A stretch of DNA of 64,000 nt from Pseudarthrobacter sp. BIM B-2242 (GCF_014764445.1 NZ_CP061721.1:3410001-3474000), one strand, 5' to 3'; positions 8,788 to 16,379 are shown, numbered from the stretch's first letter. Translations and numbers: made by a program. The notes: generated by a model from the letters alone, not told the origin.

Positions 8788-9945
8788 ATGAGCCAGACAA
8801 CCACCGTCGTCACGCCGCCGTCCCTGCTGAATGCAGCCGCAGACCCCGCGGACCAGTTCCGCCGCACGGCACCCGCCTCGGCGAAGGACCGTGCCATCAA
8901 GCGGCGCAGGGTCCTGGACATCCTGGATGCCAAGGGGCAGGACTCGCTGCTGCTGACAACACACACGGCACTGACCTGGTATCTCGACGGCAGCCGCGTG
9001 CACATCAGCCTGGCCGGCGATCCCATCGCCGCGCTGCTCGTGGACCGGGAGGGCGACCACCTCGTGACGTTCAACAACGAGGCCGGCAGGGTCGCGGCCG
9101 AGGAGCTTCCTGCCGGAGTCTCACTCCACGCGGTGCCCTGGTACGGGAATCTGCACGAGGCTGCTGCCGCCGTCGGGCGTTCTTCGGGCGCTGCGGCAGT
9201 GCCACTCGCTGAGGCCGCGGTGGCAACCGAGCTGAGGGCCGCCCGTCAGCAGCTGCTGCCGGGCGAGAGCGCACGCTACGCAAACCTGAGCGCGGAACTC
9301 GCGGGCATCATGACCGATGTCCTGTCCGACGCACGGCCGGACACCACGGAATTCGAGCTGGTGTCCGCGCTGGCCGCCCGAGTGGTGGCGGCGGGTGCTG
9401 AGCCGCTGGTGCTGCTGTGCAACGGCAGCTCCCGCAGCGAGTTCCGCCACCCGCTGGCTACACACTCGCCTTTGGGCCGCCGTGCCATGGCCGTGATGTG
9501 CGCCCGCCGGGACGGCCTGGTTGCCAACATCACCCGCTGGGTAAGGTTCGACGCCGGCACTCCTGACGAGCTCGACGCCGAGGCCCGCATCGCTGCGGTG
9601 GAGGCGGACATCTTTGATGCGACCGTTCCCGGCGCCCGGCTGGATGCGATTTTCGGCGAGATTCAGGCAGCCTACGTCCGGCACGGTTTCGGCGCAGATC
9701 AGTGGGAGCAGCACCACCAGGGCGGCCCCGCAGGATATGCGGGGCGGGACCCGCGCGTCACCGCCGCGGTCACCGACACCGTGGTCATGGGCCAGCCGTT
9801 TACGTGGAACCCCTCGGGACCGGGAGTGAAGATCGAGGACACCGTGCAGCTCATGGAGTCGGGCCTCAAAGTCCTGACCGTGGATGACCGCTGGCCGACT
9901 ACGACGGTCAACGGCCTGCAGCGGCCGGTCACTCTCCAGCTGTAG
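8788..9945 (+). CDS. M24 (pita-bread) family protein with lost metal ligands
   Basis: Protein of 385 residues with the creatinase/prolidase layout: an N-terminal domain containing LTTHTALTWYLDGSR and a C-terminal M24-like domain from about residue 160. Active M24 peptidases use Asp, Asp, His, Glu, Glu as metal ligands. Here the usual SDITR site reads ANITR (Asn248), the residue eleven before it is not acidic, and the usual EP site reads NP (Asn341). A His pair (309-310) and Glu350 (KIEDT) remain. A classical dinuclear peptidase is therefore unlikely. It follows the oxidoreductase-PmoA gene by 22 bp with a GGGGA ribosome site, so it probably acts in the same sugar-acid pathway in an unknown way. 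Confidence 0.8.
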   Translation: MSQTTTVVTPPSLLNAAADPADQFRRTAPASAKDRAIKRRRVLDILDAKGQDSLLLTTHTALTWYLDGSRVHISLAGDPIAALLVDREGDHLVTFNNEAGRVAAEELPAGVSLHAVPWYGNLHEAAAAVGRSSGAAAVPLAEAAVATELRAARQQLLPGESARYANLSAELAGIMTDVLSDARPDTTEFELVSALAARVVAAGAEPLVLLCNGSSRSEFRHPLATHSPLGRRAMAVMCARRDGLVANITRWVRFDAGTPDELDAEARIAAVEADIFDATVPGARLDAIFGEIQAAYVRHGFGADQWEQHHQGGPAGYAGRDPRVTAAVTDTVVMGQPFTWNPSGPGVKIEDTVQLMESGLKVLTVDDRWPTTTVNGLQRPVTLQL

Positions 9946-9982
9946 CCCCCTGCTACCACCCGCCCCCGCCCGCCCCTGGAAC

Positions 9983-10014
9983 GCTCTCTCACTTAACGTG
10001 GGTTTTCCGGCGAC
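9983..10014 (+). repeat. 32-bp phased repeat, unit 1 (left of the IS)
   Basis: The unit begins GCTCTCTCACTTAACGTG and continues GGGTTTTCCGGCGAC. Units 2 and 3 at 11321-11384 match it closely; removing the IS restores an uninterrupted tandem array with exact 32-base period. Confidence 0.85.
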
Positions 10015-10062
10015 TGCGGCCGTATGGTTTTCTGAGACAGCTTGATGGGAGCTTTGCTTCAG

Positions 10063-10362
10063 ATGACCACGCCCAGAAGAAAATACGATGCCGCTTTCCG
10101 TGAGGAAGCAGTGCGGCTGGTTTTGTCCACAAACCGTTCGGTGAAGCAGGTCGCTGAGGAAATCGGGGTGAAGGAGAGCACGCTGGGGAACTGGCTTCAC
10201 CGGCATCGGGAACGCCAACCAAACGCCACTGTTCCTCCTGAGGACCGGGGCCCGGTGGCGTGGGATGAGCATCAGAAGGCCTTGGCCGAAAATGAGCGTT
10301 TGAGGGCCGAGGTCGAGTTCCTGGGAAAAGTCAGCGCCTTCTTTGCCGCGAAGCAAAAGTAG
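10063..10362 (+). CDS. IS3-family transposase OrfA
   Basis: About 99 residues with an HTH of the IS3 OrfA type: RRKYDAAFREEAVRLV, then SVKQVAEEIGVKESTLGNWL, followed by a leucine-zipper-like LAENERLRAEVEFLGK. OrfA binds the IS ends and is normally joined to OrfB by a -1 ribosomal frameshift; the bases CAAAAGTAG at its end offer a plausible slip. I use the ATG at 10063 (MTTPRRKYD). An in-frame ATG at 10045 is possible. Confidence 0.85.
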   Translation: MTTPRRKYDAAFREEAVRLVLSTNRSVKQVAEEIGVKESTLGNWLHRHRERQPNATVPPEDRGPVAWDEHQKALAENERLRAEVEFLGKVSAFFAAKQK

Positions 10363-11275
10363 AGGACTTCTACGAGTTCATCGAAGCGGAGAAGGCCAAC
10401 CATTCCGTGGTGTGGCTGTGCCGGGCGTTGAAGGTTTCCCGAGCCTCTTTCTACCGGTGGCGGAACCCCGCTGGGCCTTCACCGCGCGCCGTGCGGCATG
10501 AGGACCTGACCAGTGCGGTAGCCGGCCTATATGAGAAGGAAGGGGGCCGTGCCGGGCGGGACCAACTGACGCTCTTGCTGAACGCGGCCGGGACCAAGGT
10601 CTCGGCCCCGACCGTCGGGGCCATCATGCGCCAGAACGGCCTGCGGGCCATCCGCACCCAGGCCTGGAAACGGACCACGGTCCAGGACCCCCAGGCCAAG
10701 ACCGCCCACATCGAGAACCACATGCTCGATGACCAGGGCAAACGCGATTCACCTCCGCCGTGCCAGGGACCCGGCTGGTCGGCGACATCACCTACCTGCG
10801 CACCGGTGAGGGCTGGCTGTATCTGGCCACCGTCATCGACCTGTTTTCCGGAATGGTCATCGGCTGGGCCATGGCCGAACACATGCGCGCCAGCCTGTGT
10901 ACCGCGGCCCTGAAGATGGCCCGGAACCACGGCCGCTTCGCCGAGGATTCTGTGGTCTTCCACTCCGACCGCGGCACCCAGTACACCTCCGAGGAATTCC
11001 AGACATGGTGCGGCGCCCACGGGCTCACCCAGTCGATGGGCAAAGTCGGGGTGTGCTGGGACAACGCAGTCGCGGAGAACTTCTTCTCCCACCTTAAAAC
11101 CGAGTTCTACCACCACCACCGCTTCGGCTCCCGGCTCGCTGCCCGGACCGCCGTGATGGACTACATCGAGGGCTGGTACAACCGCCGCCGGCCCAACCGC
11201 AGAGCCGGCGGCATCCCACCAGCCACCGCCCACACAAACCACCAAACCAGCGCCCAGACAACCCTGGCCGCCTAA
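10359..11275 (+). pseudogene. IS3-family transposase OrfB, frameshifted
   Basis: The integrase-like OrfB reads in one frame from about 10359 (VEDFYEFIEAEKANHSVVWL) to about 10750 and continues one frame over from there to 11275 (VGDITYLRTGEGWLYL onward). The break is explained by loss of a single T: GATTCACC where GATTTCACC would keep the frame. All three catalytic residues are in the second part: Asp in VGDITYL, Asp in HSDRGTQYTS and Glu in DNAVAENFFSHLKTE. The first part holds the HTH_21-like N-terminal region. As read, no full-length transposase can be made; a base-calling error is the alternative. Confidence 0.8.
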
Positions 11276-11320
11276 CCAACAACAACGACGACCTGTCTCA
11301 AGAACTTGACGACCGCAGAC

Positions 11321-11396
11321 GCTCTCTCACTTGATGTGGGTTTTCCGGCGATCCTCTCTCACTTAATGTGGGTTTTCCGGCGATCCTCTCTCACTT
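11321..11396 (+). repeat. 32-bp phased repeats, units 2, 3 and partial 4
   Basis: Unit 2 (11321-11352) and unit 3 (11353-11384) differ at a few positions; both contain TCTCTCACTT followed by GTGGGTTTTCCGGCGAT. Unit 4 keeps only its first 12 bases (11385-11396). With unit 1 left of the IS they form one array with constant 32-base period. Confidence 0.85.
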
Positions 11397-11465
11397 CCTG
11401 GACCTCGGAACGCGTGGCCTGTCTTCATCAAGAAGCGAACACGAACAAAACCCGAACGCAAATAA
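11397..11465 (+). pseudogene. Possible 3' remnant of a lost gene
   Basis: Right after the truncated repeat, a plus-strand frame reads about 22 codons ending VFIKKRTRTKPERK and a TAA at 11463-11465, followed at once by a strong terminator hairpin. The basic tail and the terminator look like the end of a real gene whose 5' part was lost when the repeat array was formed. I cannot name the gene. Confidence 0.3.
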
Positions 11466-11494
11466 CGCTCCCGCAGTCTGTGACTGCGGGAGCG
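11466..11494 (+). terminator. Rho-independent terminator hairpin
   Basis: CGCTCCCGCAGT and ACTGCGGGAGCG form a perfect 12-bp stem with a CTGTG loop, followed by TTT. It lies directly after the possible gene remnant. Confidence 0.8.
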
Positions 11495-11508
11495 TTTGGC
11501 TCAAAGCA

Positions 11509-11558
11509 ACATTAAGTGAGAGATCGTTTGGATTTAATGCACATTAAGTGAGAGAGGG
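11509..11558 (-). repeat. Inverted copies of the 32-bp phased repeat start
   Basis: Read on the minus strand, two copies of TCTCTCACTTAATGT (about 11544-11558 and 11511-11526) are again 32 bases apart, but only the first 15-18 bases match; the inner halves differ from the direct units. The outer copy supplies the last codons and stop of the adjacent dehydratase gene. Confidence 0.75.
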
Positions 11559-12662
11559 TTGCGGGGAGTCGCGGAAGCGGAAACCCAGCCCCGGCTGGTC
11601 CGCCAGCGCCACCCGGCTGTTGCTGAAGCGGACCGGTGACGGTCCCGCCAGGATGCCCAGCTGCTCGAAGGACGCATCCTCCACGTCTTCCACCAGGGTG
11701 GCTTCGGCCAGTGTGAGGGCGAGCTGCCCGGACAGTTCGGGCAGCAGGTGCGGCATGACCCGGATGCTGTTGGTCCGGGCCAGCTCCACGATCCGCCGGA
11801 ACGGTGTGATGCCGCCCACCCGGATGATGTTGGGCTGGATGATGTCCACCGCCTCCGCCTCGATGAAATCGCGGAAGCGGTAGATGGTGTGCAGGTTTTC
11901 GCCGAGTGCAATAGGTACAGGTGAGTGCTTCCGCAGCCTGCGGTAGGCCCAGAGGTCGTCCGCACGGAGGGGTTCTTCGAGCCATTCCAGCCCGTACTCC
12001 GCCAGCACGTCCAATGCTTTGAAGGTGGCGGGCAGGTCCCAGCGCTGGTTGGCGTCGATCATCAGCTTCCGGTCCGGGCCGAGCACGGAACGGACGGCCG
12101 CAACGCGCTCGGCATCCTCGCGGATGTCCGGCTTGCCCACTTTGATCTTGACGGCACGGTGCCCGGCGGCCACCCAGCGTTCGGTCTGTGCCACCAGTTC
12201 CTCAAGCGTGTAGTGCAGGTTCACGCCGGAGCCGTACACCTCGGCGGACTCCTGCCGCTGGCCCAGCAGACCCGTGACCGAGGTGGCGGCCCTACGGGCC
12301 TGGAGGTCCCAGAGGGCGAGGTCGATGCCGGCCATCGCGATGGTGGTCAGTCCCCCGCCGCCTGCCTCATGCAGCCGCTTCCACAGCGCGTCCCACACCG
12401 TCTCCGGATGTGCGGGAAGCCCCGTCACAAAAGGTGCGATGTCGTAGTCGAGGAGGGCCTTGACGGCCTGCGGCCCAATGGTGGGCGTCCACGAAAAACC
12501 GTGCCCTGCGCCGCCGTCGTCCGTCTGGATTTCCGTAACGATCACATGGTTTTCCGGCGCGTCAGTTCCCCAGCTGCGGCGCAGGGGGACGGTCAGGAGC
12601 CGGGTGGACAGCCCCGTAATCACCGGGGCAGTCCGGACGGAAGCCATTGCGGGCGCACTCAT
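11544..12662 (-). CDS. Enolase-superfamily sugar-acid dehydratase (mandelate racemase family)
   Basis: Protein of 372 residues with the MR/MLE layout: an N-terminal capping domain and a barrel with VKIKVG (Lys172, Lys174), MIDANQ (Asp203), WLEEP (Glu229-230), LGEN (Glu255) and MPHLLPEL (His305). These match acid-sugar dehydratases that convert aldonates or aldarates to 2-keto-3-deoxy acids with Mg2+. The exact substrate cannot be read from sequence. The ATG overlaps the stop of the KdgD-like gene (TGATG), so the two are coupled. The last residues, PSLT and stop, come from the flanking 32-bp repeat, so the natural C-terminus appears to have been replaced; the active site is intact. Confidence 0.87.
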   Translation of the reverse strand: MSAPAMASVRTAPVITGLSTRLLTVPLRRSWGTDAPENHVIVTEIQTDDGGAGHGFSWTPTIGPQAVKALLDYDIAPFVTGLPAHPETVWDALWKRLHEAGGGGLTTIAMAGIDLALWDLQARRAATSVTGLLGQRQESAEVYGSGVNLHYTLEELVAQTERWVAAGHRAVKIKVGKPDIREDAERVAAVRSVLGPDRKLMIDANQRWDLPATFKALDVLAEYGLEWLEEPLRADDLWAYRRLRKHSPVPIALGENLHTIYRFRDFIEAEAVDIIQPNIIRVGGITPFRRIVELARTNSIRVMPHLLPELSGQLALTLAEATLVEDVEDASFEQLGILAGPSPVRFSNSRVALADQPGLGFRFRDSPQPSLT

Positions 12663-13567
12663 CAGCGGCCAGCCAGCTCGTAGCCCCTGGCCAGGATGGA
12701 CTTCAGCTGGACCAGCTGGTCTTCAGTGGGGTCAACCAGCGGCGGACGGACGGGGCCCACAGGCAGCCCGCCCAGGCGAAGCCCGGCCTTGATCAGGGAG
12801 ACGCCGAAGCCTGGCGTCTGGTCGCGGAGCCGCACCAGCGGAGCGTAGAACTCCTCCAGCAGCGCGTTGCGGCGGTCCTCGTCACCGGCCACGTAGGCGT
12901 CGTAGTACGCCTTGGCGATCTCCGGGGCCATGGCGAACGCAGCTGACGAATAGAGCGGGATGCCCAGGCCGCGGTAGGCACCCTGCGTCAGTTCGGCGGT
13001 CAGCAGGCCGTTGAAGAACGCGAAGTCCTCGCGTCCCGTGGCGCGCACGGCGGACACAATTTCCTGGGCGAGGCCCACGTCGCCGAGCCCGTCCTTGAAG
13101 CCCGCCACTTTCGGGTTGGCCGCCAGCCTGGCGACGGAGGCGGCCGTGAACTTGGCGTTTCCGCGGTGGTACACGATCACCGGGAGGCTGCTGGCGTCCG
13201 CCACTGCTTCGATGTAGGCCACCAGGCCATCGGTGGGGCCGGTGACCAGGTACGGCGGCAGGACCAGGAGTGCGTCGGCGCCGGCCTCCTCCGCCACCCG
13301 GGCGGCAGCAAGCGCGTGGCCCAGCGGCCCGCCGGCCCCGGCAACCACTGGCACCTTCCCGGCCACAACCTCGACGGCGGCCGTTACCACGGTGCGCACC
13401 TCATCGATGCTGAGGGCGTGGAATTCTCCGGTGCCGCAGGCGGGGAACACACCGCCCGGGCCGTACGGCAGCCGGGAGCTGATGTGCTCCTTGAGAAGGT
13501 CAACATCCACGGCGCCTTCGGGCGTGAACGGGGTGACAGGGAAGAACAGGACGCCGTCGAATTTCAT
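12662..13567 (-). CDS. kdgD: 5-dehydro-4-deoxyglucarate dehydratase (KdgD type, DapA superfamily)
   Basis: TIM-barrel class I aldolase-like enzyme of 301 residues. The start KFDGVLFFPVTPF, the Schiff-base Lys158 in VAGFKDG, and Tyr133 in IVYHRGN fit the KdgD branch, which converts 5-keto-4-deoxyglucarate to 2-oxoglutarate semialdehyde in aldarate breakdown. PACGTGEFHALS is also typical of this group. ATG 13567 has AAGGAG upstream and overlaps the SDR stop by 4 bp (ATGA). It is the middle gene of SDR - kdgD - dehydratase, which reads as consecutive steps of oxidative uronate or aldarate catabolism. A semialdehyde dehydrogenase is not in the window. Confidence 0.88.
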   Translation of the reverse strand: MKFDGVLFFPVTPFTPEGAVDVDLLKEHISSRLPYGPGGVFPACGTGEFHALSIDEVRTVVTAAVEVVAGKVPVVAGAGGPLGHALAAARVAEEAGADALLVLPPYLVTGPTDGLVAYIEAVADASSLPVIVYHRGNAKFTAASVARLAANPKVAGFKDGLGDVGLAQEIVSAVRATGREDFAFFNGLLTAELTQGAYRGLGIPLYSSAAFAMAPEIAKAYYDAYVAGDEDRRNALLEEFYAPLVRLRDQTPGFGVSLIKAGLRLGGLPVGPVRPPLVDPTEDQLVQLKSILARGYELAGR

Positions 13568-14532
13568 GGTGTCTCCTTGGACCCGGCTCCGGCTGTGACC
13601 AGTGAAGCGGACGTCTCGTCATTGAGGTGGGTGTTTGTTTTGAGTTCGGTCCGCCAGCTGCGTTTGGGCTCCCAGCCCAGCAGCTCAAAGGCCTTGGTGA
13701 TGGCGAAAGCGGGGCTGGTGCCGGTCAGTCCGGCGGCGAGCGCTTCGCTTCCCGGCAGGAAGCGGGGCATCAGCTCCGCCAGCGGTGCGGTGGCCAGGGC
13801 GTCAGCGGCCCCAACGAAGAAGGTTTCGCCGTTGGGGATGGAATCCATCTTCTGCAGGAGGATGTCCAGGAAATCTGCGACGTCACGGGCGTCCACATAG
13901 TTGAACAGCGCGGGCGCGGACAGGGCCGGGTCGGCAAGGCGTTCGGCAAGGGTATGGCCCTGCTGGGTGGGGGCGCCGTCCCATTCCTCGGGCGAGATGA
14001 CGTAGCAGGGGCGGAAAGCGGCGTACCGGATCTTCGTACCCTGTGCTGCGGCGAACATCTGCACGGTCTGCTCGGCGATGAGCTTGGACAGGGCGTAGGC
14101 GTTCCACGGTTTGGGCGCGGTGCGCTCATCCAGCGGGAAGCTGTCCGGCAACCAGCCGGCCGGCGATCCATAGCCCAGCACTGTGGGGCTGCTGGCCGTG
14201 ACGATCTTGCCGATCCCCAGTTCCGTGGCCGCACTGATCACGGCATAGGCGAGACGCGTGTTCTTGGCGAAAATGACGTCCTCGGGCGCGCTGAACGGCA
14301 CGGCGATTGCGGCAAGGTGGATGACGGCGTCGGGCGCGGTCTTCCGGAGGAGGCGCAGCGCCTCCCCTGGCGCCAGCAGGTCGCCGGTCTCCTGTATGAC
14401 GCCGGCGGGCAGCTGGTCGGCCGGGATCGAGTCGCGGTCCACCGAGATGACCTGATGGCCCGCTTCGGCGAGGCCGGCCACTACGCTGCGGCCGAGACGG
14501 CCGGAGCCGCCGGTGACAAAGATTTTGCTCAT
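13564..14532 (-). CDS. Extended SDR, NAD-dependent epimerase/dehydrogenase (uronate dehydrogenase-like)
   Basis: A 322-residue Rossmann protein with the nucleotide loop TGGSGRLG (residues 7-14), AVIHLAAIAVP, and the catalytic Tyr146/Lys150 pair in YALSK. In this setting a dehydrogenase oxidising a uronate or an aldose to its lactone is the simplest role, feeding the downstream dehydratases, but epimerase activity is equally compatible with the motifs. ATG 14532 follows AAGGAACCACC. The stop overlaps kdgD by 4 bp. It is about 60 longer than bacterial uronate dehydrogenases, so the specific name is not assigned. Confidence 0.82.
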   Translation of the reverse strand: MSKIFVTGGSGRLGRSVVAGLAEAGHQVISVDRDSIPADQLPAGVIQETGDLLAPGEALRLLRKTAPDAVIHLAAIAVPFSAPEDVIFAKNTRLAYAVISAATELGIGKIVTASSPTVLGYGSPAGWLPDSFPLDERTAPKPWNAYALSKLIAEQTVQMFAAAQGTKIRYAAFRPCYVISPEEWDGAPTQQGHTLAERLADPALSAPALFNYVDARDVADFLDILLQKMDSIPNGETFFVGAADALATAPLAELMPRFLPGSEALAAGLTGTSPAFAITKAFELLGWEPKRSWRTELKTNTHLNDETSASLVTAGAGSKETP

Positions 14533-14598
14533 GGTGGTTCCTTAGTAGGTCAGGATTGCGCGGGTCAGGCCGCGGCGGTCAGCGAGTCAGAGCGGGGG

Positions 14599-16128
14599 CT
14601 AGGCGCCGCGGCGGAGGTCGGCGCCGAGGTCCAGGTCCTCGATGCGGACCGGGAGGGATGATTCCAGGGAGCGGTTGCCGGCAATGCCCACGGAGACAGA
14701 ACGGAGTCCGTCGAGGTAGCCGGACGGGCGGCCCAGCGGGTCCTCGCCGGGACCGTTGAACAGGTCCGAGAGGAGCAGCGCGTCGCCGCCGCCGTGGCCG
14801 CCCTCGCCGTTGACGATGGGCACCTCATAGGCTGCTTCCCAGTGGCGCTGGACCACCAGGCGTTCGCCGATGCGGCGGACGGCGTCCTCCTCCTCGATGG
14901 GTGTGGCGCTCGGGTCCACCACCAGCTTCTTATCGGTGCTGCTGACCACCGCGGCGCGTTCCACCACCTCCAGTTCAGCCCGGCCTTCGGTTCCGTTGAC
15001 GGCCACGCGGTAGCCTTCCCACGGGCTGTGGGCATTCAGGGAGTAGCTCAGCCGCGGTCCGCCCTGGTATTCGACCACGAGGGCAAGGTTGTCCTCGATG
15101 GTGATGCCGCCGGTGAAGACGTCCTGGTCGCGGCGGTACCCGTCATAGTGTTCGTTGTCCAGGAAAAGTGCCTTGAGCCGCTCATCGTCACGGAGGTCCA
15201 GCACGAAGGGGTCCTTTTCGGCTGAGCTGTCCCGCGCACCCGGGCTTCCGGCGTCGGGCGTTCCGCGTTCCGGACGGGGACCAAGTCCGCGCTCGGCGGC
15301 ATTCCTGTCGCCATAGAACTGCAGCCCGCCGGAGGCGAAGACCCGCTCGGGAACATCGTCAATCCACCAGTTGACCAGGTCGAAGTGGTGCGATGCCTTG
15401 TGGATCAGCAGGCCGCCGGAGTTCTTCTTTTCACGGTGCCAGCGGCGGAAGTAGTCTGCGCCGTGGACGGTGTCCAGGACCCAGCTGAAGTCGATGGATG
15501 TAACCTTGCCGATCACGCCGCTCTGGATAATCTCTTTGAGTGCGCTGTTGCGCGGCGAATACCTGTAGTTGAAGGTGACCACCACGTTGCGGCCGGTCTC
15601 TGCCACCGCTTTGGTGATGCGGCGGCAGCCGTCAGCGTCGATGGTCAACGGCTTTTCGACCACGACGTCGGCACCCGCCTCGAGTGCCTCCACGATGTAG
15701 TCCGCGTGGGTGTAGTCCGGCGTGGTCACCACGACGCGGTCGACGTTGTTCGCCTGGATGAACGCTGTGAGGTCCGCGGGATCGAAGGTAGCCACGGGAG
15801 CGGGCGCCCCCAGTTCCTGGATGAGTTTCTGGTAGTACTCCACGCGGCCGGGGTTGAGGTCGGAGAACGCAACGAGCTCCGCGGTGTCGGCGTGCTTCCC
15901 GTAAACGGCGCGGATGTACATCTCGGAGCGGCCGCCGGTGCCGATCAGCGCGAGGCGGGCTTTGGTGCGCGCGCCGGCTTCCAGGGCTGTTTCGGTCTGT
16001 GCGCTGCGGGCCGCGGTTCCGGCTGCGCTGCCGGTTCCTGCGCTGCCTGTTCCTGCGCTGGCTGCTGCGCCGGGCAACGGGACGGGACTGGAATCGGCGG
16101 CGGTGCTCGGTTCGGCGGTGTTGACCAT
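14599..16128 (-). CDS. Gfo/Idh/MocA family oxidoreductase
   Basis: A 509-residue NAD(P)-dependent oxidoreductase. The first about 55 residues are a low-complexity Ala/Gly/Ser/Thr tail. The Rossmann domain then begins with ARLALIGTGGRSEMYIR and carries the EKPLTID motif with the conserved Lys. The C-terminal beta-sheet domain includes SGGLLIHKASHHFDLVNWW, a pattern for the substrate side with catalytic His. There is a charged insert near the middle (RGLGPRPERGTPDAG). It is first in a minus-strand operon continuing into SDR, kdgD and dehydratase, under two LacI-type operators. It probably oxidises a sugar or glycoside ring position; the substrate is unknown. Confidence 0.87.
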   Translation of the reverse strand: MVNTAEPSTAADSSPVPLPGAAASAGTGSAGTGSAAGTAARSAQTETALEAGARTKARLALIGTGGRSEMYIRAVYGKHADTAELVAFSDLNPGRVEYYQKLIQELGAPAPVATFDPADLTAFIQANNVDRVVVTTPDYTHADYIVEALEAGADVVVEKPLTIDADGCRRITKAVAETGRNVVVTFNYRYSPRNSALKEIIQSGVIGKVTSIDFSWVLDTVHGADYFRRWHREKKNSGGLLIHKASHHFDLVNWWIDDVPERVFASGGLQFYGDRNAAERGLGPRPERGTPDAGSPGARDSSAEKDPFVLDLRDDERLKALFLDNEHYDGYRRDQDVFTGGITIEDNLALVVEYQGGPRLSYSLNAHSPWEGYRVAVNGTEGRAELEVVERAAVVSSTDKKLVVDPSATPIEEEDAVRRIGERLVVQRHWEAAYEVPIVNGEGGHGGGDALLLSDLFNGPGEDPLGRPSGYLDGLRSVSVGIAGNRSLESSLPVRIEDLDLGADLRRGA

Positions 16129-16219
16129 GGGGGTCCCTTTCGAAAGCTCAATACGCGGCCGGGCATGGCCGTTCGTGGCTCTGGGGACTGCGTGTTCTGC
16201 AGTCGCTGTAGAGTTCGGT

Positions 16220-16311
16220 GAGAAAGCGTTTTCTCGGTTCGCTACATGATTTCTATCAATAGACGCGCAGTCCCGTCAACCCTTATTCTTTCTAGGAGAA
16301 AGCGTTTTCTA
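16220..16311 (-). promoter_or_regulatory. Promoter flanked by two LacI-type operators (in gap 16129-16490)
   Basis: On the minus strand, TTGACG (16274-16279) and ATAGAA (16251-16256) are 17 bases apart. GAGAAAGCGTTTTCT occurs at 16296-16310, upstream of the -35, and GAGAAAGCGTTTTCTC at 16220-16235, downstream of the -10, about 76 bp apart. This spacing would suit looping by a LacI dimer-of-dimers. The rest of the 362-bp gap holds only the leader of the LacI gene. Confidence 0.8.
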
Positions 16312-16361
16312 CGATCGGCGCCGGAAACACGTCCTGAGCATCACCCGGAAACGCAGCTTCG

Positions 16362-16379
16362 GGTGGAAATCGGTTTCTG
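16362..16379 (+). promoter_or_regulatory. Weaker LacI operator-like site before the regulator gene
   Basis: GTGGAAATCGGTTTCTGA shares the GAAA-n-CG-n-TTTC skeleton with the four strong operators and lies 112 bases before the lacI-type gene, so autoregulation is plausible. The match is imperfect. Confidence 0.4.

Larger units (their letters stand above)
10015..11317 (+). mobile_element. IS3-family insertion sequence, 1303 bp
   Basis: Ends are TGCGGCCGTATGG on the left and the inverted ACGACCGCA on the right. The imperfect terminal inverted repeats extend about 26 bases to a shared GAGACAG. The element begins TG and ends CA and is flanked by a 3-bp direct repeat, GAC (10012-10014 and 11318-11320), as expected for IS3. 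It carries orfA and an orfB with the DDE triad. A one-base deletion in orfB probably makes this copy non-autonomous. It has landed exactly at the boundary of two 32-bp repeat units. Confidence 0.85.

Noticed and set aside
9983..11396. The 32-bp repeats as a CRISPR array
   Set aside because: Units are contiguous with no unique spacers, few in number, have inverted partners, and no cas gene is nearby.
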